64,000 nt of DNA from Stenotrophomonas maltophilia. Lineage in GTDB: Bacteria; Pseudomonadota; Gammaproteobacteria; Xanthomonadales; Xanthomonadaceae. The translations under genes were made by a program, and so were the position numbers. The notes beneath the pieces were generated by a model. The model made no database searches. It saw only the letters and a list, made by a program, of their open reading frames with translations, and was not told the DNA's origin. How positions within the stretch are numbered: position 1 is the first letter of the stretch; each line of letters opens with the position of its first letter. Of the stretch, positions 49,588 through 58,566 are shown piece after piece. The stretch spans positions 5,001 to 69,000 of the forward strand of contig NZ_SRHZ01000090.1 in assembly GCF_004684085.1 (NCBI RefSeq), in the 5' to 3' direction.

Positions 49588-50358
49588 ATGAACAGCAACG
49601 CGCCCCTGCCCGCTGGCGACGCGCCAGCCCCCCGCAATGACCGCATGCGTATCCTGCGGGCATTCAATGTCAGCCTGGCCGCGGTGCTGGTACTGATCGC
49701 CGTGTTCGCGCTGCAGGGCACATTTGACTGGCGGCCATGGGCGGTTGCGCCACTGGAAGCCAAGGGCCTGCTGGGCCTGATCGGCGGCCCGCTGCTGCAT
49801 GCCTCGGTCGAGCACATCGCCGCCAACAGCATCGCCATCCTGATCCTCGGTACGCTGGCCGGCAGCGTCTACCCGAAAGCCACCCTGCGCGCCCTGCCCC
49901 TGCTCTGGCTGGGCTCAGGCATCGGCGCGTGGATGCTCGGCAATCCGGGCAGCGTGCATCTGGGCGCCAGCGGGGTGACCCACGGCCTGATGTTCCTGCT
50001 GGCCAGCCTGGGCCTGCTGCGCCGCGACCGCGCGGCGATCGCCACCGGCCTGATCGGCATGTTGTTCTACGGCGGCATGCTCATGACCATCCTGCCGCAT
50101 GCCGACGGCGTCTCCTGGCAGTCGCACATGGGCGGTGCCTTCGCCGGCATCATCGCCGCGCTGTTGTTCCGCAACGCCGACCCGTTGCCGCCGCGCCAGC
50201 GCTACAGCTGGGAAGACGAAGAAGAGCAGGTCGAACCGCTGGCCGACGACGAGCTGGAGCCGCCGTCGCCGCAGCGCGTGCCGGTGCTGTGGCAGCCGCG
50301 CGAGGGCCAGGATTACGTGGTGATCCCGTTCCGCCGCCCGGACGAGCCGCGCGGTTGA
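49588..50358 (+). CDS. Rhomboid-family intramembrane serine protease
   Basis: The 256-residue protein has about six helices and the rhomboid catalytic dyad: Ser128 in HLGASGVTHG and His180 in WQSHMGGAFAG. The oxyanion-type HxxxN motif is present as HIAANS (76-81). A polar, acidic C-terminal tail (about 195-256, EDEEEQVEP) is cytoplasmic and specific to this group. Natural substrate unknown. GAGGT precedes the ATG. The gene stands 93 bases after terC on the same strand without a visible terminator between them. Confidence 0.9.
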   Translation: MNSNAPLPAGDAPAPRNDRMRILRAFNVSLAAVLVLIAVFALQGTFDWRPWAVAPLEAKGLLGLIGGPLLHASVEHIAANSIAILILGTLAGSVYPKATLRALPLLWLGSGIGAWMLGNPGSVHLGASGVTHGLMFLLASLGLLRRDRAAIATGLIGMLFYGGMLMTILPHADGVSWQSHMGGAFAGIIAALLFRNADPLPPRQRYSWEDEEEQVEPLADDELEPPSPQRVPVLWQPREGQDYVVIPFRRPDEPRG

Positions 50359-50365
50359 GGTGACG

Positions 50366-50502
50366 GTAGTGCCGGCCGCTGGCCGGCAACCTCATGACCC
50401 GGTAGTGGCCGACCTTGGTCGGCGTGGTTGTTGTGTGCCAACCAAGGTTGGCACCTACCAGAGCACACCGGCACCCCGGGTAGCGCCGGGCCATGCCCGG
50501 CG
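50366..50502. repeat. Cluster of four SMAG/REP elements
   Basis: Elements are at 50366-50388 (forward, TGCCGGCC stem), 50402-50424 (forward, GGCCGACC/GGTCGGC stem), 50435-50458 (reverse, GTGCCAACC stem, ending CTAC) and 50480-50502 (forward, CGCCGGGC stem). Four stem subtypes lie in 140 bases between convergent rhomboid and glpQ genes, the densest cluster in the window. Confidence 0.88.
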
Positions 50503-50515
50503 TCGCGTTGGGGCT

Positions 50516-51622
50516 TCAGTTCCCCGCCGCGCCCATGCCATCCACCGCCTGCCGGCCCAGCGCCGGGTCATCGGTGAAGAAGGCATCGATGCCTGTGGCC
50601 AGGTAGGCACGCATCTCGGCGATCGAACCTTCCGGGTTGCGCGCGTTGTCGGCGCCCTTGCGCAGATTGCTGGCCTGGAAGTGGTTTTCCGGTCGGAAGG
50701 TGTACGGAATCACCATCAGGCCCACTGCGTGTGCGTCCTGCACCAGCGTGGTTGGTGACCCCAATGCGCCGTTGGCATCCAGCGGGATGATCGAACGCAG
50801 CTCCGGGCCGATGCTGTCGGCGTAGACGGCGATGTCCTTCAGCCCGGCCGGGGTCATCATCTGCGCGTAGGTCAGCTTTCCGCCGGCCTTGGCGATGTCG
50901 GCCGGCTGGGTGTCGCCCTTCCACAGCAGCTGCAGCAGGCGAATGTTGCTACCGCGCGGGATCTTGCCGCGCAGGTAACGCAGGTTGGCGGTCTCGAACG
51001 ACTGGATGGTGACCGGGCCGACGTTGGTATAGGCATTGCCGCGCAGCGCAGACAGCAGCGAGTCTTCCATCGGCAGGCCGATCGACTGGAAGTAGCTCGG
51101 GTGCTTGATCTCCGGCACCAGGCCGATGCCACGGTTGGCGCGGCCTGCCTGCTGGACCAGGAAGGCGAGGATCTCGTCCAGGCTGGCGATGCGGAACTGG
51201 CCGTCGTAGGCGGTACTGCGCAGCTCCGGCAGGCGCTCGCGCGCGTACAGGGTCTTCAGCTCGGCCAAGGTGAAGTCTTCGGTGAACCAGCCGTCGACCT
51301 TCTGCCCGTCAATGACCTTGCTGGTCCGGCGGCTGGCGAACTCCGGATGCGAGGCGACGTCGGTGGTGCCACCGATCTCGTTCTCATGGCGGGCTACCAT
51401 CACCCCGTCCTTGGTCATCACCAGGTCCGGTTCGATGTAGTCGGCACCATCAGCGATGGCCTGCGCATAGGCTGCCAGGGTGTGCTCGGGCAGCAACGCG
51501 CTTGCCCCTCGATGGCCATAGACCGACACCTTGTGCGCGGCCGGGGTGGAGGATTCAGCACTCATGGCCACCGATGGTGCCACGGCCAGCGACAACAGCA
51601 ACGCACAACCCCACGACTTCAC
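50516..51622 (-). CDS. glpQ: Glycerophosphodiester phosphodiesterase (GlpQ type, periplasmic)
   Basis: The 368-residue enzyme hydrolyses glycerophosphodiesters to glycerol 3-phosphate and alcohol. It has a signal peptide (about 1-23, LLLSLAVAPSVA) and the GDPD catalytic residues in YGHRGASALLPEHTLAAY (catalytic His-Arg and Glu) and YIEPDLVMTKDG plus the second histidine in VARHENEI. The start is a GTG at 51622 with GGGGAAG six bases upstream; a longer in-frame extension runs into SMAG DNA. It could be calcium dependent like E. coli GlpQ. Confidence 0.9.
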   Translation of the reverse strand: MKSWGCALLLSLAVAPSVAMSAESSTPAAHKVSVYGHRGASALLPEHTLAAYAQAIADGADYIEPDLVMTKDGVMVARHENEIGGTTDVASHPEFASRRTSKVIDGQKVDGWFTEDFTLAELKTLYARERLPELRSTAYDGQFRIASLDEILAFLVQQAGRANRGIGLVPEIKHPSYFQSIGLPMEDSLLSALRGNAYTNVGPVTIQSFETANLRYLRGKIPRGSNIRLLQLLWKGDTQPADIAKAGGKLTYAQMMTPAGLKDIAVYADSIGPELRSIIPLDANGALGSPTTLVQDAHAVGLMVIPYTFRPENHFQASNLRKGADNARNPEGSIAEMRAYLATGIDAFFTDDPALGRQAVDGMGAAGN

Positions 51623-51699
51623 TGCGACTTCCCCAAGCGGTATGTGATGGGCGTCAGTATGCGGCGGCAATGTGACAGGTGGGGGACCCCATGGATCCG

Positions 51700-51803
51700 G
51701 TAGTCGCCGACCTTGGTCGGCGCTCTGCCAGCCCGCGTCCATGACCCCGGACGCCCTGTGCCAACCAAGGTTGGCACCTACCAGAGCGAAGGTTGGCATC
51801 TAC
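51700..51803. repeat. SMAG/REP elements between glpQ and mnmE
   Basis: A forward element lies at 51700-51722 (CGCCGACC/GGTCGGCG stem) and a reverse one at 51758-51781 (GTGCCAACC stem). A partial copy at 51789-51803 has only the second arm (AAGGTTGGCATCTAC), probably a truncated duplicate. Confidence 0.85.
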
Positions 51804-51815
51804 CAGAGCCAGGGC

Positions 51816-53165
51816 TTACTTCCCGATGCAGAAACTGGAGAAGATCCTTCCCAGCAGATCATCGGCACTCATCTGCCCGGTGATCTCGCCCAGCGCATCG
51901 TGCGCCAGCCGCAGTTCCTCGGCGGCCAGCTCCAGATGTTCGTGTGCCAGCTCGCCGTCGGCGCGCTGTGCATGCTCCTGCGCGCGCTCGATCGCATCCA
52001 CATGGCGCGTACGCGCGGAGAATTCGCCATCCACCTGCTCTCCTGCCCCGGCCGAGGCAATCGAACGCAGGCGCGCATGCAGATCTTCGAGCCCGGCGCC
52101 GGTGGCGGCCGAAACGAACACCCGATCCGGATCGCCCGGCACCGGCAACGCATCCAGCAGGTCCGACTTGTTGTGGATGTAGACCTTGTGCGGCACCGCC
52201 GCCACGGCATCGCCCAGTGCGGCTTCACCCGCAGCCGGATCGCGCGCATCCAGCACGATCAATGCAAGATCAGTGCGCTCGATTTCCACGTGGGCGCGGC
52301 GCATGCCTTCGCGTTCGATGGCGTCACCGCCGTCGCGCAGGCCGGCGGTGTCGACCAAGGTCAGTTCCAGCCCATCCAATCGGATGGTTTCGCGCAGGGT
52401 GTCGCGCGTAGTGCCGGCGATGTCGGTGACGATGGCGCGCTCGCTTCCGGCCAGGGCGTTCAGCAGTGAGCTCTTGCCTGCATTCGGCGGGCCGATCAGC
52501 ACTGCATGCAGGCCATCGCGCAGACGACGGCCGCGCTCGGCATCGCGGCGCAGAATGGCCAGATCGCTGCGCGCCTGTTCCAGCCCGCGCCGCACCTGTG
52601 CGCCACCGAGGGTATCCAGCGGTTCGTCGGCGAAATCGATGGCCGCTTCCACATGGATGCGCAGCAGCACCAGCTGTTCGACCACGGCGTCGATGCGGCG
52701 CGAGAACACGCCATCCAGCGAACGGCGTGCAGCGCGCGCGGCGCGGTTGTCACCCGCGGCGATCAGGTCGGCGATGGCCTCGGCCTGGGCCAGGTCCAGC
52801 TTGCCGTTGAGGAACGCCCGTTCGCTGAACTCACCCGGTCGCGCCTGGCGCGCACCGAGCGCGATGCAGCGCGCGACCAGTTGCTGCAGCAACACCGGGC
52901 TGCCATGGCCCTGCAGTTCCACCACCTCTTCGCCGGTGAAGCTGTTCGGTGCCGGGAACCACAGCACGATGCCATCGTCGATGACCTCGCCGTCGGCATC
53001 GCGCAGGCGCGCATAGTGCGCATGGCGCGGGCGCAGTGCAGGCGCACCCAGCGCGTTGGCGATAGCCGCGGCACGCGGGCCGGACAGTCGCAGCAGTCCC
53101 ACCCCACCCGCGCCGGGGGCACTGGCGATGGCGACGATGGTATCGGTGCGGATCGCGTCGTTCAT
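51816..53165 (-). CDS. mnmE: tRNA modification GTPase MnmE (TrmE)
   Basis: MnmE works with MnmG to install the cmnm5 group on wobble U34 of certain tRNAs. The 449-residue product has the N-terminal tetrahydrofolate-binding domain (1-118), a helical domain interrupted by a Ras-like G domain with G1 GPPNAGKSS (225-233), the G2 GTTRD, G3 DTAG and G4 NKSD, and the C-terminal CIGK motif (Cys446). It is full length. It lies 3 bases after the NodB-caspase gene and is probably co-transcribed with it. Confidence 0.96.
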   Translation of the reverse strand: MNDAIRTDTIVAIASAPGAGGVGLLRLSGPRAAAIANALGAPALRPRHAHYARLRDADGEVIDDGIVLWFPAPNSFTGEEVVELQGHGSPVLLQQLVARCIALGARQARPGEFSERAFLNGKLDLAQAEAIADLIAAGDNRAARAARRSLDGVFSRRIDAVVEQLVLLRIHVEAAIDFADEPLDTLGGAQVRRGLEQARSDLAILRRDAERGRRLRDGLHAVLIGPPNAGKSSLLNALAGSERAIVTDIAGTTRDTLRETIRLDGLELTLVDTAGLRDGGDAIEREGMRRAHVEIERTDLALIVLDARDPAAGEAALGDAVAAVPHKVYIHNKSDLLDALPVPGDPDRVFVSAATGAGLEDLHARLRSIASAGAGEQVDGEFSARTRHVDAIERAQEHAQRADGELAHEHLELAAEELRLAHDALGEITGQMSADDLLGRIFSSFCIGK

Positions 53166-53168
53166 GGC

Positions 53169-55841
53169 TCAGAGCTTCTCCAGCTGCGCGCGTGCCTGCG
53201 CGGCACCACTGCCCTGCGGCTGCAGCGCCAGGTAGGTGGTATAGGCCTGCTTCGCCTTGGCCTTGTCGCCGGCGTTGAAGTAGGCATCGCCCAGGTTGAG
53301 ATAGGCCACTGCACGCGACGGGTCGATCTTCAGCGTGTTCTCCAGCCAGCGCGCGGCTTCGGCGTAGCGCTGCTGGCGGTAATAGACGAAGCCGAGGTTG
53401 TTGGCGGCCTGGGCGAAGTCCGGACGCAGCTTCAGCGCTTCGGTGAACTGGGCCACGGCTTCGTCGTACTGCTTCTCGCGGTACAGCTGCAGGCCACGGT
53501 CATTGGCCTGCTGCGCGCGCTGGCGATCCGAGGCCGGGCCGGCAGTGGGCACCACCAGCTTGGCCTTGCCGCCCTGCAGGTCGGCCACGGTCACCGGCGC
53601 CTGGCTGCCCTTTGCTTCGCTGGCAGCATCGACCTTGTTGTTCAGCGCGATCGCATCGGCAGTCAGCTGGCGCGTGTCGGCGTTGAGGAATTCCTGGCTG
53701 TCCGGCACCTGGAACACGAACTCGCCGCCCTGCGATCCAGGCAGGCTGCCGAAGGCCGGGGTCTGGTGCGAGACCGCCGACACTGCCGGCGCCACGTAGG
53801 CGGCCAGTTCGGTGCCGGTGATCAGCCCATCGCCATTGAGGTCGCCCTTGCCAGCCAACGCCTGCAGCAGCACCCAGGTGAACACCGAGTGGCCATTCGG
53901 GCCGGCGTCGGCCACCTGCTGGTCGGCACCGCCAGCGGTCAGCATCTGCCGCGCGCTGCGACGCGCGTTCTCGCGCAGGAACGAGGACGACGACGGGCCG
54001 CCACGGGTCAGGCCCAGGCCGCTGTAGCAGGCATCCATCACGAACATCACATGCTTGGCCTGCATGCTCTCAGCGATGTTCTGGATGTCGGTCATCGCGA
54101 TCGCGTCGGTGGCGAATTCCTTCGGATCTGAATCGACCGGAATGATGTAACCGAGGTCGCGCCCCGAGGCGAGCTGGCGGGTGGCGCCATGGCCGGCGAA
54201 GAACACGAACACGCGGTCGTTCTTTCCGGTGCGGTCATCGGCCAGTCGATCATGGAAGGCGGCCAGGATGTTGTTGCGTGTGGCCTGTTCGTTCTTCAGC
54301 ACGATCACCTGCGAGGACGGGAAGCCGAACTGCCCGGTCAGGGTATCGGCCACCGCCTGCGCGTCGTGGCTGGCGTATTCCAGCTTCGGCCACTTGGCGT
54401 AGTTGTCGATGCCGACCACGATCGCCCACGACTTCTCGTAGCCGGTGGTGACCGTAGCTGCACTGGTGTCGCCCTTGCGCGCGCGCGCCACGGTGAATTC
54501 GCGACCGTTCCAGCCGGCGAACTGGTAACCATCGGCGATCAGCCGATCGAGGATCTGCGGCAGCGCCTTCACCGCACGATCGTGGATGTCGTGGAACAGG
54601 ATGATGCCGCGCTGCTCCTTGTTCACCTGGTCGAGCACGCGCTGCACGATCGACTCCGGCACGGGGTCGGCCCAGTCCATCGAGTCGATGTTCCACATGA
54701 TCGACTTCAGGCCGGCTTCGTTGAGCAGCTGCAGGCCTTCGGCGTTGCGCGCGCCATAGGGGAAGCGGAACAGCGGGGCGCGCTTGCTGTCGACATCCTT
54801 CAGCAGCGTGTCGGTGTCCAGCACCTGCTGGCGCAGCGCGTCGCCGGTAGTGCGCGACAACTGGGCATGGGTCAGGCTGTGGTTGCCCACCGCATAGCCC
54901 TCTTCCATCAGGCTGCGGCTGATCTTCGCCATCGGCCCGAGACTGACCTTGCCATCGGCCTCGACCTTGCCCAGGTTGCGGCCGACTTCGAAGAACACAC
55001 CCGGCACGTCGTAGCGCTTGAGGATGGCCACTACTTCATCGGTGTAGGCCTTGTGCGGGCCATCGTCGAAGGTCAGCACCACGGTCTTGGCCGGCAGGTC
55101 ACGGCCGAAGATTTCGCGGTCGCTGTCCTTCATCGACATCGGGTACGGCTCGATCACCCCGTAGTCGCGCAGGATCGCTTCGCGGCTGTAGTCCTTGTGC
55201 AGGTGGGCGATGTAGTCCTCCCACTTCTCGCGCTTCAGCGCGATGGCGCGGGTGCGCTCGAAGCGGCTGAAGATGCGGGTCAGTTCCTGGTTGTAGTTGC
55301 GCTCGATCTCGTCGAGCGCCTCCAGATCCTCACCGATGCGCTGGTGCAGCTTCACCGCCGGCAGCGACGAATCCGTGCCAACGCGCTCATGCAGGTCGCG
55401 CAGCACTTCGCGGAAGGCAAGGCGGTCGGCGTCGAACAGTTCCGGTGCTGACTCGATGTAGTCCAGCACGGTACCCAGGGTGGCGAAGCGCTGCGGGCTG
55501 GAACCACGCAGCACCGTGTCGAACTGCGTGGCGATGGCCGTGCGCTGTTCGAGGCCATCGTGGAACAGCTGTTGTCCGATCTGGGTGGAGGTGCTGCGGT
55601 CGGCGCTCGACTGCTGCTCTTCATCGGCCAGCAGCACGATGATGCGGCGGTAGCCATCGAGCTGCTTCTGCAGCGCTGCCAGCAACGGTGCGGCGGCCGG
55701 ATCGGCTGCGGCAGCGGCCTGCGCGCTGGGCTGGGTGACGGTGGTCGCCGGCGCCTTCGCATCCTTGTCGCCACAACCGGCAACGACCAGGGTCAACAAC
55801 AGCGAGGGCAGGAACAGGCGGAACGACGACGCACGCGGCAT
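53169..55841 (-). CDS. NodB deacetylase-caspase (C14)-TPR lipoprotein, function unknown
   Basis: This 890-residue multidomain lipoprotein is unusual. A lipobox with Cys23 (VVAGC) sends it to the periplasm or outer membrane. Residues about 50-235 form a helical region. A NodB polysaccharide-deacetylase domain (about 250-440) keeps the metal and catalytic motifs TFDDGPH (Asp259, Asp260), NHSLTH (His321, His325), RFPYG and ILFHD. A caspase-like peptidase C14 domain (about 470-700) has the dyad His551 (FFAGHG) and Cys605 (DACYSG), and an EF-hand-like loop GDLNGDGLITGTEL follows. Three TPR-like repeats (about 771-875) end the protein. It sits between yidC and mnmE, with a terminator upstream and mnmE 3 bases downstream. 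The combination suggests a cell-wall-associated protease/hydrolase or signalling lipoprotein; the real role is not known. Confidence 0.85.
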   Translation of the reverse strand: MPRASSFRLFLPSLLLTLVVAGCGDKDAKAPATTVTQPSAQAAAAADPAAAPLLAALQKQLDGYRRIIVLLADEEQQSSADRSTSTQIGQQLFHDGLEQRTAIATQFDTVLRGSSPQRFATLGTVLDYIESAPELFDADRLAFREVLRDLHERVGTDSSLPAVKLHQRIGEDLEALDEIERNYNQELTRIFSRFERTRAIALKREKWEDYIAHLHKDYSREAILRDYGVIEPYPMSMKDSDREIFGRDLPAKTVVLTFDDGPHKAYTDEVVAILKRYDVPGVFFEVGRNLGKVEADGKVSLGPMAKISRSLMEEGYAVGNHSLTHAQLSRTTGDALRQQVLDTDTLLKDVDSKRAPLFRFPYGARNAEGLQLLNEAGLKSIMWNIDSMDWADPVPESIVQRVLDQVNKEQRGIILFHDIHDRAVKALPQILDRLIADGYQFAGWNGREFTVARARKGDTSAATVTTGYEKSWAIVVGIDNYAKWPKLEYASHDAQAVADTLTGQFGFPSSQVIVLKNEQATRNNILAAFHDRLADDRTGKNDRVFVFFAGHGATRQLASGRDLGYIIPVDSDPKEFATDAIAMTDIQNIAESMQAKHVMFVMDACYSGLGLTRGGPSSSSFLRENARRSARQMLTAGGADQQVADAGPNGHSVFTWVLLQALAGKGDLNGDGLITGTELAAYVAPAVSAVSHQTPAFGSLPGSQGGEFVFQVPDSQEFLNADTRQLTADAIALNNKVDAASEAKGSQAPVTVADLQGGKAKLVVPTAGPASDRQRAQQANDRGLQLYREKQYDEAVAQFTEALKLRPDFAQAANNLGFVYYRQQRYAEAARWLENTLKIDPSRAVAYLNLGDAYFNAGDKAKAKQAYTTYLALQPQGSGAAQARAQLEKL

Positions 55842-55895
55842 GGCGGACTCGATGGATGCAGGATCGGTGTGCCGGCGATTCTAACGCCGGATGCG

Positions 55896-55920
55896 AAAAG
55901 CCCGCCTTGCGGCGGGCTTC
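55896..55920 (-). terminator. Terminator between yidC and the caspase lipoprotein gene
   Basis: A perfect 9-base stem, AAGCCCGCC/GGCGGGCTT, has a TTGC loop. Read on the minus strand it is followed by TTTTCG, a short T-run. It lies 36 bases after the yidC stop and would reduce read-through into the caspase gene. Confidence 0.7.
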
Positions 55921-55930
55921 TGCTGAGGTC

Positions 55931-55953
55931 AGCCGGCCAACGGCCGGCTCTAC
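55931..55953 (-). repeat. SMAG/REP element after yidC
   Basis: A reverse element with the stem AGCCGGCC/GGCCGGCT ends in CTAC, 3 bases from the yidC stop codon. Confidence 0.82.
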
Positions 55954-55956
55954 CGA

Positions 55957-57672
55957 TTACTTCTTTTTGACCGGGGCCGGAGCGGTGGTGGCCGGGACCG
56001 GCTCGCCGCCATGGCGCTTGGTCATCCACCACTGCTGCAGCAGGCCCAGGCCGCCGTTGACCACCCAGTACAGGACCAGGCCGGACGGCATGAAGGCCAT
56101 CATGACGCCGAACACCAGCGGCATGAACTGCATCATCTTCTGCTGCATCGGGTCCATGCCCGGTGCCGGGGTCAGCTTCTGGGTGAACCACATCACCGCC
56201 ACGTTGATCACCGGCAGGATGAAGTACGGGTCGCGTGCAGTCAGGTCCTGGATCCAGCCGAACCAGGGCGCCTGGCGCAGCTCGACCGATTCCACCAGCA
56301 CCCAGTACAGGGCGAAGAAGATCGGCATCTGGATGAGGATCGGCAGGCAGCCGCCCATCGGATTGATCTTTTCCTTCTTGTACAGCTCCATCATCGCGGT
56401 CTGGAACTTCTGGCGGTCATCGCCATAGCGTTCCTTCAGCTGCGCGATGCGCGGCTGGAAGCGACGCATCTTGGCACCGCTCTTGTACTGGGTCGCCGAC
56501 AGCGGGTACAGCACCAGCTTCAGCAGCACCACCAGGCCGACGATCGCCCAGCCCCAGTTGCCAACCAGCTTGTGCACCTGGTTCAGCACCCAGAACAGGC
56601 CCTGGCCGATCACCGCCATCATCGAGAAGCGGCTGTAGTCGACCACGCGGTCCAGGCCCGGCACGTCTTCCTTGGCAATCAGGTTGACCAGCTTCGGGCC
56701 GACCCACAGGCGGGCTTCGGTGCTGGTGGACTGGCCCGGGGCCACGGTGAAGGCCGGGCCACGCGCTTCGATCAGGTCACGACCGGCCACCTGCGACAGC
56801 ACGTAGTGCGCGGTCTGGTCCTTCTGCGGAATCCATGCGGTGAAGAAGTGGTGCTGCAGCATCGCCAGCCAACCGCCGGTGATGTTCTGGTTCAGCGTGC
56901 CGTCTTCCAGGTAATCCTTGAACGCACGACGCTGGTACTTCTTGTCGTTGTCGTACCAGGTGGCACCGTTGAAGCTGAAGGAATCCGGATTGGTCATGCT
57001 CCGCGACAGAATGGTCGGGGTGCGGTCCAGGGTGCGGTAGACGTAACCGTTCCAGGGCGCTGCGCCGGTGTTGCTGACCTCGTCCTTGAAGCGCACGGCG
57101 TACTCGTTACGCGAGACGGTCAGGGTGCGCTTGATGGTCACGCCGTTGTCGGCAGTCCACACGAACGGAATCTGCAGCTCGTTCTGGCCCTTGGCCAGCA
57201 CGAAGTCCTGAGTGTCGCCCACCAGCTTGAAGCCGTCAGCGCCGGGGACCGGGGTGTTCTTGTCTTCGCTGGCCCAGCCACTGATCGCGCTGTACGGATG
57301 CGCGGGGTCTTCGGTCAGCAGGCGTACCGGCGGGCTGCCTTCATCCTTGGTCTGCGGGAACTGCAGCAGCTCGGCGTCGAGCACGCGGCCGCCGTCCAGT
57401 ACCAGACGCAGCACGTCGGTGGTGACGGTGACGCGCTGGCTGGCCGGAGTGGCGCTGGCCTGGGCCTGCGCTGCGGCCTGGCCCGGGGCGCCCGGGACCT
57501 GCGCATTGGGAACGCTGCCCGGCGTGGCGCCCGGAACGCTCTGTGCAGCGGCCGGAGCCGACGTGGTCGTCGGTGCCGGGGTCGGGGCGGCCTTTTCACG
57601 GCTCCACTCCATCCACAGCAGCACGGCCACCATCAGCCAGGCAAAAATAAGGAATACGCGGGTCTGGTTCAT
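55957..57672 (-). CDS. yidC: Membrane protein insertase YidC
   Basis: YidC inserts and folds inner-membrane proteins, alone or with SecYEG. The 571-residue Gram-negative-type protein has an N-terminal helix (about 5-20), a large periplasmic domain (about 60-350) preceded by a Pro/Ala-rich linker, and five C-terminal helices with the conserved [19 protein letters not shown] and [20 protein letters not shown] (the groove region). The C terminus is basic. It overlaps the rnpA stop by one base (TGATG), with no yidD gene between. Confidence 0.96.
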   Translation of the reverse strand: MNQTRVFLIFAWLMVAVLLWMEWSREKAAPTPAPTTTSAPAAAQSVPGATPGSVPNAQVPGAPGQAAAQAQASATPASQRVTVTTDVLRLVLDGGRVLDAELLQFPQTKDEGSPPVRLLTEDPAHPYSAISGWASEDKNTPVPGADGFKLVGDTQDFVLAKGQNELQIPFVWTADNGVTIKRTLTVSRNEYAVRFKDEVSNTGAAPWNGYVYRTLDRTPTILSRSMTNPDSFSFNGATWYDNDKKYQRRAFKDYLEDGTLNQNITGGWLAMLQHHFFTAWIPQKDQTAHYVLSQVAGRDLIEARGPAFTVAPGQSTSTEARLWVGPKLVNLIAKEDVPGLDRVVDYSRFSMMAVIGQGLFWVLNQVHKLVGNWGWAIVGLVVLLKLVLYPLSATQYKSGAKMRRFQPRIAQLKERYGDDRQKFQTAMMELYKKEKINPMGGCLPILIQMPIFFALYWVLVESVELRQAPWFGWIQDLTARDPYFILPVINVAVMWFTQKLTPAPGMDPMQQKMMQFMPLVFGVMMAFMPSGLVLYWVVNGGLGLLQQWWMTKRHGGEPVPATTAPAPVKKK

Positions 57673-58130
57673 CAGCAGGCAGGCTCAGCGGGGCCGGGAC
57701 GCGGTGCCGGCTCAGTGATGGAGGAAATGGCGATGCCATCAGGCGGCGGCATTGTGCCGTCCACGCCCGGCGCGGGCAATGCGCGCAGGCGCCGCAACAG
57801 GCGCAGGAAGGCCTGGCGGATATCGTCGTTGCTGGCGCTACGCGCAGCACTACGAGCCACGACGACGAAGTCGCCTGGCTGGATGTCGGTTCGTGTCTGA
57901 CGCAGGGCATCGCGCAGGACGCGCTTGATCCGGTTACGCCCTACGGCGTGCGGATCAACCTTGCGGGAAACCGCCAGACCCAGCCTGGCCGGCCGGTCAG
58001 CCGGCAGCCAGTGCAGGGTCATCAGCGGATCGGACACACGGCGGGCGCCGTTGAAGACCGTTGAATATTCGGCACGCGTGCGAACCCGCGCAGAGCGAGG
58101 GAATCGCTTGCGCGGGTCAGCAGTATTCAC
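57672..58130 (-). CDS. rnpA: Ribonuclease P protein component
   Basis: RnpA is the protein subunit of RNase P, which matures tRNA 5' ends. The 152-residue product has [15 protein letters not shown] near the N terminus and the RNR signature [14 protein letters not shown] about residue 70. Its C-terminal tail of some 30 residues (Pro/Ala-rich) is longer than in the usual 115-120-residue proteins. I chose the GTG at 58130, because an upstream in-frame ATG at 58166 lies too close to rpmH and lacks family similarity. Start choice is moderately certain. Confidence 0.9.
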   Translation of the reverse strand: MNTADPRKRFPRSARVRTRAEYSTVFNGARRVSDPLMTLHWLPADRPARLGLAVSRKVDPHAVGRNRIKRVLRDALRQTRTDIQPGDFVVVARSAARSASNDDIRQAFLRLLRRLRALPAPGVDGTMPPPDGIAISSITEPAPRPGPAEPAC

Positions 58131-58171
58131 TGTCGAATGGATTGCGTCTGCCGCTGGATGCGGCATGGCAA

Positions 58172-58312
58172 TCAGGCGCTCAGGACTTTGCGGCCCTTGG
58201 CGCGGCGACGCGACAGGATCTTGCGGCCGTCAGCGGTCTTCATACGGGCACGGAAGCCGTGGTCGCGCTTACGCTTGAGGTTGCTGGGCTGGAAGGTGCG
58301 CTTGGTGGCCAT
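58172..58312 (-). CDS. rpmH: 50S ribosomal protein L34
   Basis: The 46-residue, strongly basic protein reads [16 protein letters not shown] at its start and ends [12 protein letters not shown], the standard L34 pattern. GAGAGG lies six bases before the ATG. A good promoter lies upstream (58351-58380), and rnpA begins 41 bases after the stop, as in the typical rpmH-rnpA pair. Confidence 0.97.
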   Translation of the reverse strand: MATKRTFQPSNLKRKRDHGFRARMKTADGRKILSRRRAKGRKVLSA

Positions 58313-58350
58313 GTGGGCCTCTCGTATGAATGGGACGGAAAGAACCGGAA

Positions 58351-58380
58351 ATTTTAGAGAGGTACCCCACCCCGCGTCAA
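58351..58380 (-). promoter_or_regulatory. Sigma70-type promoter of rpmH-rnpA-yidC
   Basis: On the minus strand TTGACG (58380-58375) and TAAAAT (58356-58351) lie 18 bases apart. The predicted start falls about 35 bases before rpmH. It is divergent from dnaA. Confidence 0.75.
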
Positions 58381-58420
58381 CCCCCTGGAGCTACGCGAAT
58401 TCACTGGCCTGTGCAATAGC

Positions 58421-58441
58421 TGTGGATGTTTTTGTGAATAA
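58421..58441 (+). promoter_or_regulatory. DnaA-box-like sequences upstream of dnaA
   Basis: TGTGGATGT (58421-58429) and TGTGAATAA (58433-58441) match the DnaA box (TGTGGATAA on this strand) with two and one mismatches. They lie about 130 bases before the dnaA start, where DnaA often represses its own gene. No perfect box is present in this spacer. Confidence 0.45.
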
Positions 58442-58566
58442 GTAGGGGACAAGCATTCCGAAGCCCTGCGCTCGGTGGTAGTCTGAGCCATCCATTTCCC
58501 CCCTTTCCGGCCTGTGTTTGGGCGCCTTGTCGCGTCCACGCCCCGGCCACCGGACGATTATTGCTG

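Noticed and set aside
52288-52297. TTCCACGTGG inside mnmE
   Set aside because: Ten bases match parS but the flanks do not; chance occurrence in coding DNA.
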